DNA of 56,905 nt, from positions 1 through 56,905 of the forward strand of contig PLMA01000020.1 in the NCBI GenBank assembly GCA_003141455.1. Reading direction: 5' to 3'. Made by a program: the position numbers and the translations under genes. The DNA comes from Chloroflexota bacterium. GTDB taxonomy: Bacteria > Chloroflexota > Limnocylindria > Limnocylindrales > CSP1-4. Positions 8,901 to 17,011 of the stretch are shown here, piece after piece. Below the pieces are notes generated by a model. It was given only the letters and a program-made list of their open reading frames with translations. It was not told the origin of the DNA and did not search any database. Positions within the stretch are counted from its first letter, which is position 1; every line of letters begins with the position of its first letter.

Positions 8901-10085
8901 ATGAGCGGCCGCGTGATCGTGGTCGGCTCGGTCAACATCGACCTTGTCGCGCGCGTTCCCCATTTGCCGCGTCCCGGTGAGACGGTCACGGGCGGCAGCT
9001 ACGAGCGTCACCAGGGCGGCAAAGGCGGCAACCAGGCCGTCGCCGCCTCCCGCCTTCGCCGCCCCACGCTGTTCATCGGCGCCGTCGGCGACGACACGTT
9101 CGAACAGGAGGCGAGGCGCGCCCTTTCGGCCGAGCGGGTCGACGTATCGATGGTCGCCTCGCTACCCGGGCAGCCGACCGGAGTCGCCCTGATCCTGGTC
9201 GACGCGGCCGGCGAGAACGAAATCGCGGTCATACCCGGCGCGAACGGAGCCATCGAGACCGGGTACGTCCGAGACTGTCTGGCCAGGCTGGGCCGCCTCG
9301 TGGGCGACGTGCTGCTCGTCTGCAACGAGGTCCCACTGCATGTCGTTCGGGAGGCGCTGGTATGCGGCTACGCGGCCGGCGCGACCACCATCCTAAACCC
9401 GGCGCCGGCGATCGGAATCGACCGTTCGATCTTCGGCCTGGCGGACATCGTGACGCCCAACCGCAATGAGCTGGCCACGCTGCTCCAGGCCGAGACCGGG
9501 CGGACCGGACGCAGAACCGACAGCCCCACCGACCCGACCGTCAGGGCGCGCACGCTTCTCTCCCGCGGACCAGACGGGCCCGGCGTTCGCAAGGCCGTCA
9601 TCGTGACCCTCGGCGCGGCGGGGGTGGCGGTTCTCGAGCGCGTGGATTCGGGCCTCGACGGAGTGATCCCGCCGCGCCCGGAGAGCGGCGACCTCGCGGC
9701 AGCCGGGGAGGCCGTGACCATGCCCGTGGCCTCGGCTCCGCAGACGGCAGTGACTTCGGCTTCGCAGACGGCGGCGGCCAATCCGGTCGAAGGGCCTGAC
9801 GTGGTCGCGGCCGTGGCCGCGCCGGTCGAGGACCCGCTCAGAGCGACCCGCGTTGGCGATCTGCGGATCTGGGAGGTCCCGGCCGCCGGTGTCTCGGCCG
9901 TCGACAGCACCGGCGCCGGCGACGCGTTCTGCGGCGCTCTAGCCGCGGCCCTGGCAGAGAGCCGTCCTCTGGCCGAGGCAGTGAACCGGGCCGTGGCCGC
10001 CGCCGGCCTGGCCACCACCCGCGTCGGGGCTCGGGAAGGGATGCCTACCGCAGCCGAGCTTGAGGAGTTCCTCGCCGCCCCCTAG
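8901..10085 (+). CDS. rbsK: Ribokinase-like PfkB sugar kinase with internal insertion
   Basis: 394 residues from the ATG at 8901, which follows a GGGGAGG ribosome site. It starts VIVVGSVNIDLV and carries the PfkB glycine motif GGKGGNQAVAASRL and the C-terminal signature DSTGAGDAF with the catalytic aspartate. Ribokinase phosphorylates D-ribose on O5. Usual length is about 305 residues; the excess is an Ala/Val/Pro-rich insertion between about residues 245 and 325, placed between the LGAAGVAV strand and the VPAAGVSAVDS strand. No ribose transporter is adjacent, so the exact sugar is uncertain. Confidence 0.88.
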   Translation: MSGRVIVVGSVNIDLVARVPHLPRPGETVTGGSYERHQGGKGGNQAVAASRLRRPTLFIGAVGDDTFEQEARRALSAERVDVSMVASLPGQPTGVALILVDAAGENEIAVIPGANGAIETGYVRDCLARLGRLVGDVLLVCNEVPLHVVREALVCGYAAGATTILNPAPAIGIDRSIFGLADIVTPNRNELATLLQAETGRTGRRTDSPTDPTVRARTLLSRGPDGPGVRKAVIVTLGAAGVAVLERVDSGLDGVIPPRPESGDLAAAGEAVTMPVASAPQTAVTSASQTAAANPVEGPDVVAAVAAPVEDPLRATRVGDLRIWEVPAAGVSAVDSTGAGDAFCGALAAALAESRPLAEAVNRAVAAAGLATTRVGAREGMPTAAELEEFLAAP

Positions 10086-10108
10086 GGAGCGACCGCTGCA
10101 AAGGCGGC

Positions 10109-10951
10109 TCAGACACCCAGCTGGCGCGCGCGCAACGTCGCAAGCAACGGCCAGACGAACCGGGCCGCCAGGTAGCAGCCGAACGCGATCGTCGTCACGA
10201 AGAAGCTCACCGGCACCGTGATGACCAGGGCCAGGAGGATGCCGCCCACCGTCGCTACCAGGGCCACGGCCACGCTAACCGCCGTCGCCAGCCCCGGCTG
10301 AACGGTAAGCCGCTCGGCCGTGGCTCCGGGCGTGATCAGCAGCGTCAGGATCATCAGCACCCCAACCACCTGGACCGCCTCCGCGACCGCGGCCGCGAGC
10401 AAGAGCAGAAAGAGGATCGAGACGAGCCGAACCGGCACACCACGGGCCTCCGCGACAACGGGATCGACTGTGGCGAAGGTGAGCGGTCGGTACATCGCCC
10501 CGAGACCCACGATGGTCACCGCGGCCACAACCGTCAGGAGCAGGAGGTCACCTCGACTCACGGCCGTGACCGAACCGGTAAGCAGGATTGCGAAAGCCTC
10601 GCTCGCGTATCGGGGATAGAGCGTGATGAAGAGCACGCCGAGCCCGAGGCCGAAAGCCATGATCACGCCGACCACGGAGTCGCGCTCGCGAATGCGAACC
10701 CCCAGCGCCCCAATCAAGAGGGCCGTCAGCATCGATCCCGAGAGCAGCCCGAGGACCGGCGACAGGCCGATGAGGATGAAACCGGCCGAACCAGTGAAGC
10801 CGACCTCTGCCAGGGCGTGGACGGCGAAGGACATGTTGCGGGCGACGACGAACCGGCTGACGAGGCCCGCCACGACGGCGACCAGGAAGCCGGCGATCAG
10901 GGCTTTCTGGGCGAACTCGTAGCCGAGCAGGTGGACCAGCTGGTCGATCAT
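10109..10951 (-). CDS. znuB: Zinc (or manganese) ABC transporter permease
   Basis: 280 residues with about eight hydrophobic segments, the ABC-3 type permease fold. Landmarks are ARNMSFAVHALAEVGFTG near the N-terminus and VLMILTLLITPGATAERL. It forms the membrane channel with the ATPase encoded just upstream. The ATG at 10951 overlaps the ATPase stop (ATGA at 10948-10951), which fixes the start; a longer open frame upstream would run inside the ATPase gene. It is the last gene of the zur-znuA-znuC-znuB operon. Confidence 0.92.
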   Translation of the reverse strand: MIDQLVHLLGYEFAQKALIAGFLVAVVAGLVSRFVVARNMSFAVHALAEVGFTGSAGFILIGLSPVLGLLSGSMLTALLIGALGVRIRERDSVVGVIMAFGLGLGVLFITLYPRYASEAFAILLTGSVTAVSRGDLLLLTVVAAVTIVGLGAMYRPLTFATVDPVVAEARGVPVRLVSILFLLLLAAAVAEAVQVVGVLMILTLLITPGATAERLTVQPGLATAVSVAVALVATVGGILLALVITVPVSFFVTTIAFGCYLAARFVWPLLATLRARQLGV

Positions 10952-12006
10952 GGGTGGGTCCCCACCGGCTCCGGGAAGTGGTGCGGCTCGTCGATATCGA
11001 AGCCCGCGCCGCTGCCCTCCCCAACGACCACGATGCGGCCCCGGACCCGCAGGACTTCGACCGGCGCGTCGTAGAGACCGGACATCGTTTCCGTCGTCAG
11101 GACCTCGTCGGTGCTGCCGGCGGCCCAGCGCCCGTTCACGACGAACACGACGCGGTCGGCGTAGCCGAGGACCGGGTTGACGTCGTGGGTGACGAAGACG
11201 ACCGTTCCGCGCTTCTGGCGGGCCCAGTCGCCGATCAGCTCGGTGATCTCCTGCTGGTAGCGCATGTCCAGGCTGGCCAGGGGCTCGTCGCAGAGCAGGA
11301 GCGCCGGTTCGCCGACGAGGGCCTGGGCGATGCGGAGCCGCTGCTGCTCCCCTCCAGAGAGGCGCCCGATCGGGGCGTCCGCGTACGGTCCGGCGGCCAC
11401 GGCCTCCAGGGCGGCTTCGACGCGGCGCCGGCCGTCGCGCGAGAGGCGTCCGAATCCCCAGCGATGGCCGTCCACGCCGAGGCCCACCAGATCGCGGCCG
11501 CGGAGCGGAACGTCCCGATCGAAGCCGGCATGCTGGGGGACGTAGCCGATCGCCGGGTCGCCGCGCCGCGGCGGATGGCCGAGCACGTCCAGCTGGCCTC
11601 CGGCAAGCGGCGCCAGCCCGAGCAGCGCCCGCAAGAGAGAGGTCTTGCCCGATCCGTTGGGTCCGAGCACGGCGAGGAACTCGCCGGGCCGCACGGTCAG
11701 CGACAGCTCGGACCAGACGACGCGATCGCCGTAGGCCAGCGTCGCGCGGTCGAAGCACATCGCCGGCTCCTCCTCGGCCGCCGGTGCCACTGCGCCGCGA
11801 CGCCGGAAGCGGGGCGGCGCCTCCGCCGGTCCTGCGGGCGCGGCTCCGGTCGTGACGCCGGGCGCGGTCCCGGTCGCCGTTCCGGGCGCGGTCCCGGTCG
11901 GGGCTCCGGATCCGGCGCCGTGTGTCGCCGCTGGCGCGTCCCCGGTCGTGACGCCGGGCGCGGCTCCTGCGCGATCCATTCCGCTTGTGAGCCCGTCCTC
12001 GCTCAT
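10948..12006 (-). CDS. znuC: Zinc ABC transporter ATP-binding protein with repeat-rich N-terminus
   Basis: 352 residues. The ABC domain starts near residue 85 and shows Walker A GPNGSGKTS, signature LSGGEQQR, Walker B LLLCDEPLASLD and switch histidine FVTHD. It powers metal uptake with ZnuA and ZnuB. The first 80 residues are unusual: Gly/Ala/Thr/Pro-rich imperfect repeats of the type GTAPGxxTGxAP, encoded by imperfect DNA repeats at about 11840-11960, then an Arg-rich patch. Usual ZnuC lacks this. The ATG overlaps the znuA stop (12003-12006), which supports the long form, although internal starts cannot be excluded. Confidence 0.92.
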   Translation of the reverse strand: MSEDGLTSGMDRAGAAPGVTTGDAPAATHGAGSGAPTGTAPGTATGTAPGVTTGAAPAGPAEAPPRFRRRGAVAPAAEEEPAMCFDRATLAYGDRVVWSELSLTVRPGEFLAVLGPNGSGKTSLLRALLGLAPLAGGQLDVLGHPPRRGDPAIGYVPQHAGFDRDVPLRGRDLVGLGVDGHRWGFGRLSRDGRRRVEAALEAVAAGPYADAPIGRLSGGEQQRLRIAQALVGEPALLLCDEPLASLDMRYQQEITELIGDWARQKRGTVVFVTHDVNPVLGYADRVVFVVNGRWAAGSTDEVLTTETMSGLYDAPVEVLRVRGRIVVVGEGSGAGFDIDEPHHFPEPVGTHP

Positions 12007-12917
12007 CGGCCTCCTCCGAGCGCGGTCGCTATCTCGTCGAGCTGCGCCAGCTGCCAGTCCACGAAGCTCTCGTTCTGCCTGGGGATCGTTTCCGAGACGC
12101 CGACCACCGGCACGCCGTACTGGCCGGCCATCGACTTGATCGACTCCGTGACCGGCGACGTGGCCTGGCTGTTGTACAGGAGCAGGCTGACCTTGTGTCC
12201 GGTCAGAAGGTCCTGCTGGGCGGCCACGTCGGCCGGAGCCGGCTCCGTGCCGTTCTCGATCGCTCGGGCGAACCCCTGCGGCGTGAGCGACTTGAAGCCC
12301 AGAGCTGCTATGAGATCGCCCGCAACGGGTTCCGTGTACGCGACCGCCGCCCCCGGGAAGCGGGCCTTGATCTCGGCGATCCTGGCGTTGAGCGGCGCAA
12401 ACGAGTCCAGGTAGGTCGCGAGGTTGGCCTCGAAGGTCGCCCTCGAATCCGGTTCGATCTGCTCCAGCGCATCGGCCACTGCGCGGGCCACCCTGGGCAT
12501 CGTCGCCGGGTCGTACCAGACATGCGTGTTCGAGCCGTCCTGCAGGCCGAGCAGCTGCTGAACGTTGATCACCTTACGATCGGACCGGGGCGAGGCGCCC
12601 AGGAGGTGGTCCAGGAAGGCGTCGTAGCCGAGCCCGTTCTCCACGACGAGCGTCGCGTCGGCCACTGCCTCAGCGCTCTGGGCGCTGCTCTCGTACGTGT
12701 GCGGGTCGACGGCGGGATCGCTGATGATGCTCGTGACACGGACCCTCTCACCGCCTACCCGGGCGATGAGATCGCCGTAGAAGTTCTCCCCGGCGACGGC
12801 GACGATCTTTCCGTCGGAGGAGCCCGTCGGCGAGCCGCAGCCCCAGACGCCGGCCATGAGCATCGGAATGGCGACGAGGGCGGGCAAGCGGCCGCGGTGC
12901 CCCGCGTCGCGGCTCAT
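12003..12917 (-). CDS. znuA: Zinc-binding ABC transporter lipoprotein
   Basis: 304 residues with lipobox VWGC (cysteine near residue 27). It belongs to the cluster A-I metal-binding proteins: the metal histidines are in DPHTYE and NTHVWYDP, followed by the central helix and a C-terminal half with VVGVSETIPRQ. It captures zinc or manganese and hands it to ZnuB. The His-rich loop of many zinc-specific members is missing, so manganese cannot be ruled out from the protein, although the Zur-like operators favour zinc. It overlaps both neighbours by four bases. Confidence 0.92.
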   Translation of the reverse strand: MSRDAGHRGRLPALVAIPMLMAGVWGCGSPTGSSDGKIVAVAGENFYGDLIARVGGERVRVTSIISDPAVDPHTYESSAQSAEAVADATLVVENGLGYDAFLDHLLGASPRSDRKVINVQQLLGLQDGSNTHVWYDPATMPRVARAVADALEQIEPDSRATFEANLATYLDSFAPLNARIAEIKARFPGAAVAYTEPVAGDLIAALGFKSLTPQGFARAIENGTEPAPADVAAQQDLLTGHKVSLLLYNSQATSPVTESIKSMAGQYGVPVVGVSETIPRQNESFVDWQLAQLDEIATALGGGR

Positions 12918-13384
12918 GCCGGGCCTTCCCGGTCAGCGGCGACGGCGGCCCCGGTGCCAGCGCCGGCGCACAGCGGGCAGATCCCGAACAGCTCCAGGCG
13001 ATGGGTCTCGATGCGATAGCCGTTGCGGCGGCCGATCTCGTCCACAAGGCGGGCAAGCTCGCCGTCTGCGACGTCGACGCTCCGGCCGCAGCGCGAGCAG
13101 ACCAGGTGGTGGTGATGCTCGTCGGGATCGCACAAGACGTAGGCGTGGGAGCGGTTCGGCAGGTCCAGGCGCTCCACCACGCGAAGAGAAGTGAGCAGCT
13201 CCAGCGCCCGAAAGACCGTGGCCCGACCGACCTTTGCGCGCCGCTGCCGGGCCCGGTCCTGGAGATCGGCGGCGGAGAAGTGGCCCCGCGAACCCGCGAC
13301 CAGTTCGGCCATCAGCCGTCGACTCGGAGTGGTCTGGTAGCCCGCGTCTTCGAATGCCCGGACGATCCGGGTTGTCTGGTCCAT
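12914..13384 (-). CDS. zur: Fur-family metal-responsive repressor, Zur-like
   Basis: 156 residues: an N-terminal winged helix (QTTPSRRLMAELVAG, ATVFRALELL) and a C-terminal metal-binding dimerisation domain with EHHHHLVCSRCG and CPLC, the CxxC pairs that hold structural zinc. It is the first gene of an operon with znuA, znuC and znuB, overlapping znuA by four bases. Two near-palindromic boxes lie directly upstream, so autoregulation by zinc is likely. The family also includes Fur and PerR; the neighbours make Zur the best call. Confidence 0.88.
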   Translation of the reverse strand: MDQTTRIVRAFEDAGYQTTPSRRLMAELVAGSRGHFSAADLQDRARQRRAKVGRATVFRALELLTSLRVVERLDLPNRSHAYVLCDPDEHHHHLVCSRCGRSVDVADGELARLVDEIGRRNGYRIETHRLELFGICPLCAGAGTGAAVAADREGPA

Positions 13385-13393
13385 GCGCTCGCC

Positions 13394-13408
13394 TGATACT
13401 CAGTCTCA
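13394..13408. promoter_or_regulatory. Zur-like operator, proximal box
   Basis: TGATACTCAGTCTCA is a 7-1-7 imperfect palindrome (six of seven positions match), the shape of Zur/Fur boxes. It ends 10 bases upstream of the zur start codon. Confidence 0.7.
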
Positions 13409-13422
13409 CCCAAGCAGGCAGA

Positions 13423-13437
13423 TGATACCAGGTCTCA
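13423..13437. promoter_or_regulatory. Zur-like operator, distal box overlapping an extended -10
   Basis: TGATACCAGGTCTCA is a second 7-1-7 box whose first base is 29 bases from that of the proximal box. On the minus strand it contains TGGTATCAT, an extended -10 element, so bound repressor would block transcription of zur-znuACB. Confidence 0.7.
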
Positions 13438-13597
13438 TCTGCGAGGAGGGCGCCGGCCGGAAGACCGGATCGCGCCAGCCCCGTTCCGCCGAACGGTCTC
13501 GGGTACCATATGCGAGCGCTTGGCCTGGCCATAGGAGGCGTGTGCCCGGAATTCCCCGGGTGACCGGCGCGAACTCGCAGAGGAAACAGCAAGGGCG

Positions 13598-14110
13598 ATG
13601 GCAGACACGCGGATTGGTACGGGGACCTCCGGGGGCTCCTTGTGGAGCCGGATCAGACATATCCACCCCGGTCTTGTCCTTGCGACGCTGGACTTGATCG
13701 GGCTCGCGATCGCCTCCTATCTCTCCTACGAGGAGCTCATTCCGGGCGGCGAGGTCCAGTGCGGTCCAATCGGCGGCTGCCAGGCGGTGGCGCACAGCGC
13801 CTATTCGCGCCCGTTCGCCGGCATCCCCGTTGCGGTCTACGGCGTGATCCTGTCTATCACGCTCTTCTGTCTGGCGATCTACTGGTGGCGGACGAACGAC
13901 TATCGGATCCTGCTCGCCCACTACGGTCTCTCGCTGGTGGGAGTCCTGTTCGAAGGCTGGTTCCAGTTCGCCCAGATATTCTTGATCCATGCCGTCTGCA
14001 TCTGGTGTGAGTCGTACGGCCTATCCCTGATCCTGCGCTTCGTAATAGCCCTGTGGGTCTTCCTGCGCACGCCCAACCCCAACGCGGCCCAGGCGGAAGA
14101 TCCCACCTGA
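13598..14110 (+). CDS. VKOR family disulfide-forming membrane protein
   Basis: 170 residues with four or five membrane segments. Vitamin K epoxide reductase hallmarks are present: the loop cysteines in VQCGPIGGCQAVAHSAYS, the conserved serine and AGIPV, and the active-site CIWC in the last helices. Bacterial VKOR passes electrons from exported thiol oxidases to quinones, replacing DsbB. The next gene encodes a DsbA-like protein, its expected partner, 39 bases downstream on the same strand. Confidence 0.93.
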   Translation: MADTRIGTGTSGGSLWSRIRHIHPGLVLATLDLIGLAIASYLSYEELIPGGEVQCGPIGGCQAVAHSAYSRPFAGIPVAVYGVILSITLFCLAIYWWRTNDYRILLAHYGLSLVGVLFEGWFQFAQIFLIHAVCIWCESYGLSLILRFVIALWVFLRTPNPNAAQAEDPT

Positions 14111-14149
14111 CGGGCTCGTCGTCACGAATCATCCAAGAAGGAATCCGCA

Positions 14150-15118
14150 ATGACAGACAACCGCCCAACCGGACGCCAAAAAACCCCGGGCAAGAACGTG
14201 CCTCCGACGAGCCGGCGCTCGGCCCGGCAGCAGCGTCTGGCCAACAGGGAGGCGAACCGTTCCCTCACAAAGGCCAGCACCCACGGCTCGAGCGGCGGCT
14301 CCCATATGCTCCTCATCGGCTCGACCGTAGCGATCGTCGCCGTAATGGCGATCATCGCGGGGGTCTGGTTCGCCACCCGCGCGCCGGCGTTCAGCGAAGC
14401 GCCGATCGCTCCTGGCCTCGTGACTCCGTCGGGTATCCCGTCGACCGGGAGAACGCTCGGTCAGGCGAACGCCCCGGTGACGATCGATCTTTGGGGCGAT
14501 TTCCGCTGCACATTCTGCTTCAACTTCACCGCCGTCCAGGAGCCCCAGCTCGTCCAGAACTACGTCAGCACAGGCAAGGCCAAGCTCGTATGGCATGACT
14601 TCACGGTCGTCGACAATCTCCAGCCTGGTGTGACGGAATCCCGAGACGCCGCGAACGCCGCCTTGTGCGCCGCGGATCAGGGCAAGTTCTGGACGATGCA
14701 CGACTGGCTCTACGCAAACCAGTCGGCTGACGAAAGCCCGGGCGCCTTCACCCAGGATCGGCTTCTAGCGATCGGCAAGGACGCCGGCCTGGATACCACA
14801 AAGTACAACCCGTGCGTCCAGCAAGGGTCGCATCTGTCTGACATCCAGGCGGAGCAGAGCAGCAAGCCGGCGGACATCGCGGGCACGCCGGCGATCCAGG
14901 TGAACGGCAAGCAAATCCAGGGCCCGCCCGACCCTACCAGCGGGCAGCCAACCGTGCCCGACTACGCCACGATCGCGGCCGCTATCGACGGGGCGCTGAA
15001 TCCTTCCGCCAGCCCCGCCGCGAGCGGGTCGGTGAGCCCGTCGGCGAGTCCGTCGGCCAGCACCGCCCCCACCACGGCTCCGACGCCGAGCGCCTCGCCG
15101 TCGGCCAGCCCATCGTGA
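14150..15118 (+). CDS. Membrane-anchored DsbA-like thioredoxin-fold oxidase
   Basis: 322 residues. A basic N-terminal tail of about 50 residues precedes one membrane helix (about 52-74). The thioredoxin fold follows, with active site DFRCTFCFNF (CTFC), the inserted helical region, and the cis-proline loop IAGTPAIQVNG. The last 40 residues are a Ser/Ala/Pro-rich tail (PSASPSAS repeats). It is predicted to introduce disulfides in exported proteins and to be reoxidised by the VKOR protein encoded just upstream. Confidence 0.92.
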   Translation: MTDNRPTGRQKTPGKNVPPTSRRSARQQRLANREANRSLTKASTHGSSGGSHMLLIGSTVAIVAVMAIIAGVWFATRAPAFSEAPIAPGLVTPSGIPSTGRTLGQANAPVTIDLWGDFRCTFCFNFTAVQEPQLVQNYVSTGKAKLVWHDFTVVDNLQPGVTESRDAANAALCAADQGKFWTMHDWLYANQSADESPGAFTQDRLLAIGKDAGLDTTKYNPCVQQGSHLSDIQAEQSSKPADIAGTPAIQVNGKQIQGPPDPTSGQPTVPDYATIAAAIDGALNPSASPAASGSVSPSASPSASTAPTTAPTPSASPSASPS

Positions 15119-15156
15119 GGTAGGGCTCCGTTCGGGCCACGCGCCAGTAACGTAAC

Positions 15157-15180
15157 GACGGCGCCCGCAAGGGCGCCGTC
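15157..15180. terminator. Rho-independent-type terminator between convergent genes
   Basis: GACGGCGCCC at 15157-15166 is the exact reverse complement of 15171-15180, with loop GCAA, followed by CCGTTTCC on the plus strand. It sits between the DsbA-like gene and the convergent 15217-15945 gene and may serve both. Confidence 0.75.
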
Positions 15181-15216
15181 CCGTTTCCGCCGGACGCGCC
15201 GGCCGGTGCCGCCCGG

Positions 15217-15945
15217 CTACTCCCGGGCGATCGCCTCCATGGCCTCGAGTTGTCGTCGCAATTCGGTTGCGGCCTTCCACGACTCAGCCGCGGCCGCTTC
15301 GACGCGCTGGCTTTCGCGCGAGCTCCAATCCACCAGCCAACGGTTGGTATCGCGCAGGCCTCGTGTTCGCGCCACTCGTTCGCGGACGGACTGGATGAAG
15401 GCGTAGTACAGGGCCTCCGGAGCGGCCTGCGCGATCAGGGCCTCTGCGCCCGGCACGAAGTCGATCGGCACCTTCAGCCGGCCAACGAAGGCCCCGACTT
15501 CGGCGGCGAGCGGATCGGTTTCCTGGCTGTGCCCGCTCCAGCGCAGTATCGGCGCTTGTGAACCGAAGCCGACCAGTACCGTACCGTCCGAGTTCATCTG
15601 GGCATTCAGCGCCCCGCCGAAGCTCAGGAACTCGTTACGGACGCCCAGCCGGTCGGTCAAGGCGATGCGGCCCCACGAGAAACCGCCGACCAGGGGGAGG
15701 CGCGTCTCTCGGTCGAGGCGGGCGGCCCGTCCGCGAGCCCCCTCGGTGATCCAGTAGTCGATCGACTCGGGATCGAAATGCTTGAGGGTCGGCACCGGAC
15801 GAAGGGCAACCAGCAGGTGGCTGGTTTCATCACCGCTCGTCCTGTCGGGCTCCACGAGCTGGAAACCCAGGCCGGCCAGCAACCGAGCGGCCTGCTCCGG
15901 CCACCGGTCATCGGCGGAAGCGGCGGAGCGCGGATCGGTGGTCAT
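15217..15945 (-). CDS. Conserved hypothetical protein
   Basis: 242 residues from the ATG at 15945. No known family is recognised. It is soluble, without signal peptide or membrane helix. The N-terminal part alternates strands and helices (QAARLLAGLGFQLVEPD, SHLLVALRPVPTLKHFDPES), and the last 60 residues are strongly helical and charged (SSRESQRVEAAAAESWKAATELRR), probably a coiled coil. The open frame extends upstream to 16200, but that part runs inside the flippase-like gene, so the shorter start is used. It follows the envelope glycan genes on the same strand. Confidence 0.65.
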   Translation of the reverse strand: MTTDPRSAASADDRWPEQAARLLAGLGFQLVEPDRTSGDETSHLLVALRPVPTLKHFDPESIDYWITEGARGRAARLDRETRLPLVGGFSWGRIALTDRLGVRNEFLSFGGALNAQMNSDGTVLVGFGSQAPILRWSGHSQETDPLAAEVGAFVGRLKVPIDFVPGAEALIAQAAPEALYYAFIQSVRERVARTRGLRDTNRWLVDWSSRESQRVEAAAAESWKAATELRRQLEAMEAIARE

Positions 15946-16009
15946 GGCCAGAAGACCATAGCCTCCCCCGCCGACGCTGTCACGGCGAATGCGCAGCGCC
16001 GCCGCGTCC

Positions 16010-17011
16010 TCACTCCCGGGCGAGGGCGTCGGTCGGGACAACCTCGGCGCCCACCGCGCGCCGGCCCCAGCCGAGCCGAATGAGGGCCACGACGCCGCCG
16101 GTGGAGCTGACCGCCAGCGTGATGACGTGGACCAGCAGCGCCAAAGCGAGGCCCTCGGCTGCCGCGAACCCGAAAGCCGCGGCGATGGTCTGGCCGGCAT
16201 ACTCGAAGGTGCCCAGGTAGCCGGGGCCGGACGGGATCGCGGTCGCCAGGTTGGTGCCGGCCGCCAGCAGCGCCGCCTCGCCGACGGTCAGCTGTATGCC
16301 GAGAGCCTGCCCGACGGCCAGAACCGCGAGTACCGTGCAGCTCCACGCAGCCACGCTCAGGATCGCCGCGACGGCGATCGTCTTGGGCAGAGCGGCGACG
16401 CGCAGACCGTCGCGGAGTCGCGTGGCGACGCCCACGATCCGCGGCCAGCGGCTCAGATACGCCGCGACCCGCCCCGCGCCCGGAAGCCTGTGCGCTGCCA
16501 GGGCCACGGCCAGCGCCACGCACAGAAGGCCGGCCAGAGCCACGCCCACCAGGATCGCACTCACCACGACGCCACGGACGTTGAGGATCAGGATCGATGC
16601 CGCACCTATCCCGACCAGCACCACCGTATCGACGACTCGCTCCACGACCACCGTGCCGAGCGTGGCGCTGCGGCTGATCCCCTCGCGGTCACCCAGGTAG
16701 TGGCTTCGGACAAGCTCGCCCAGGCGGGCCGGCAAGACGTTGTTGGCGAGGTACCCGACCAGCATGTAGGCGCTAAGGCGGCGCAACGGAACGGCATGGA
16801 TCGGGGCGATCAGGCCCTGCCAGCGGAGCGCCCGGAAGGCCAGGTCGGCGGCTACGCCTCCGACGGCGAGCACCAGCCAGAGTGGATTGGCTCCGCCGAG
16901 GACCTGCGCCGTGTGGCCGAGGTCCACGCCGCGCAGGACCAGGTACACGCAGACGACCGAGATGACGAGGCCGATGCCGCTTCGAGCGATACCCGTCGTG
17001 AGGCGCCTCAC
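16010..17011 (-). CDS. Flippase-like (UPF0104/LPG synthase membrane domain) protein
   Basis: 333 residues with about eight membrane helices. Family marks are GYLANNVLPARLGELVRSHYLG and PSGPGYLGTFEYAG, typical of the membrane domain shared by lysylphosphatidylglycerol synthases and AglD/YbhN-type proteins (PF03706). No catalytic aminoacyl-transferase domain is attached. Such stand-alone proteins next to GT2 genes often act on polyprenyl-linked sugars. The start GTG overlaps the GT2 gene stop (GTGA, 17008-17011), so the two are translationally coupled. Confidence 0.9.
   Translation of the reverse strand: MRRLTTGIARSGIGLVISVVCVYLVLRGVDLGHTAQVLGGANPLWLVLAVGGVAADLAFRALRWQGLIAPIHAVPLRRLSAYMLVGYLANNVLPARLGELVRSHYLGDREGISRSATLGTVVVERVVDTVVLVGIGAASILILNVRGVVVSAILVGVALAGLLCVALAVALAAHRLPGAGRVAAYLSRWPRIVGVATRLRDGLRVAALPKTIAVAAILSVAAWSCTVLAVLAVGQALGIQLTVGEAALLAAGTNLATAIPSGPGYLGTFEYAGQTIAAAFGFAAAEGLALALLVHVITLAVSSTGGVVALIRLGWGRRAVGAEVVPTDALARE

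Noticed and set aside
10954..12414. Long plus-strand open frame opposite znuC/znuA
   Set aside because: High GC content keeps antisense frames open; the minus strand carries complete ABC transporter motifs and overlaps.
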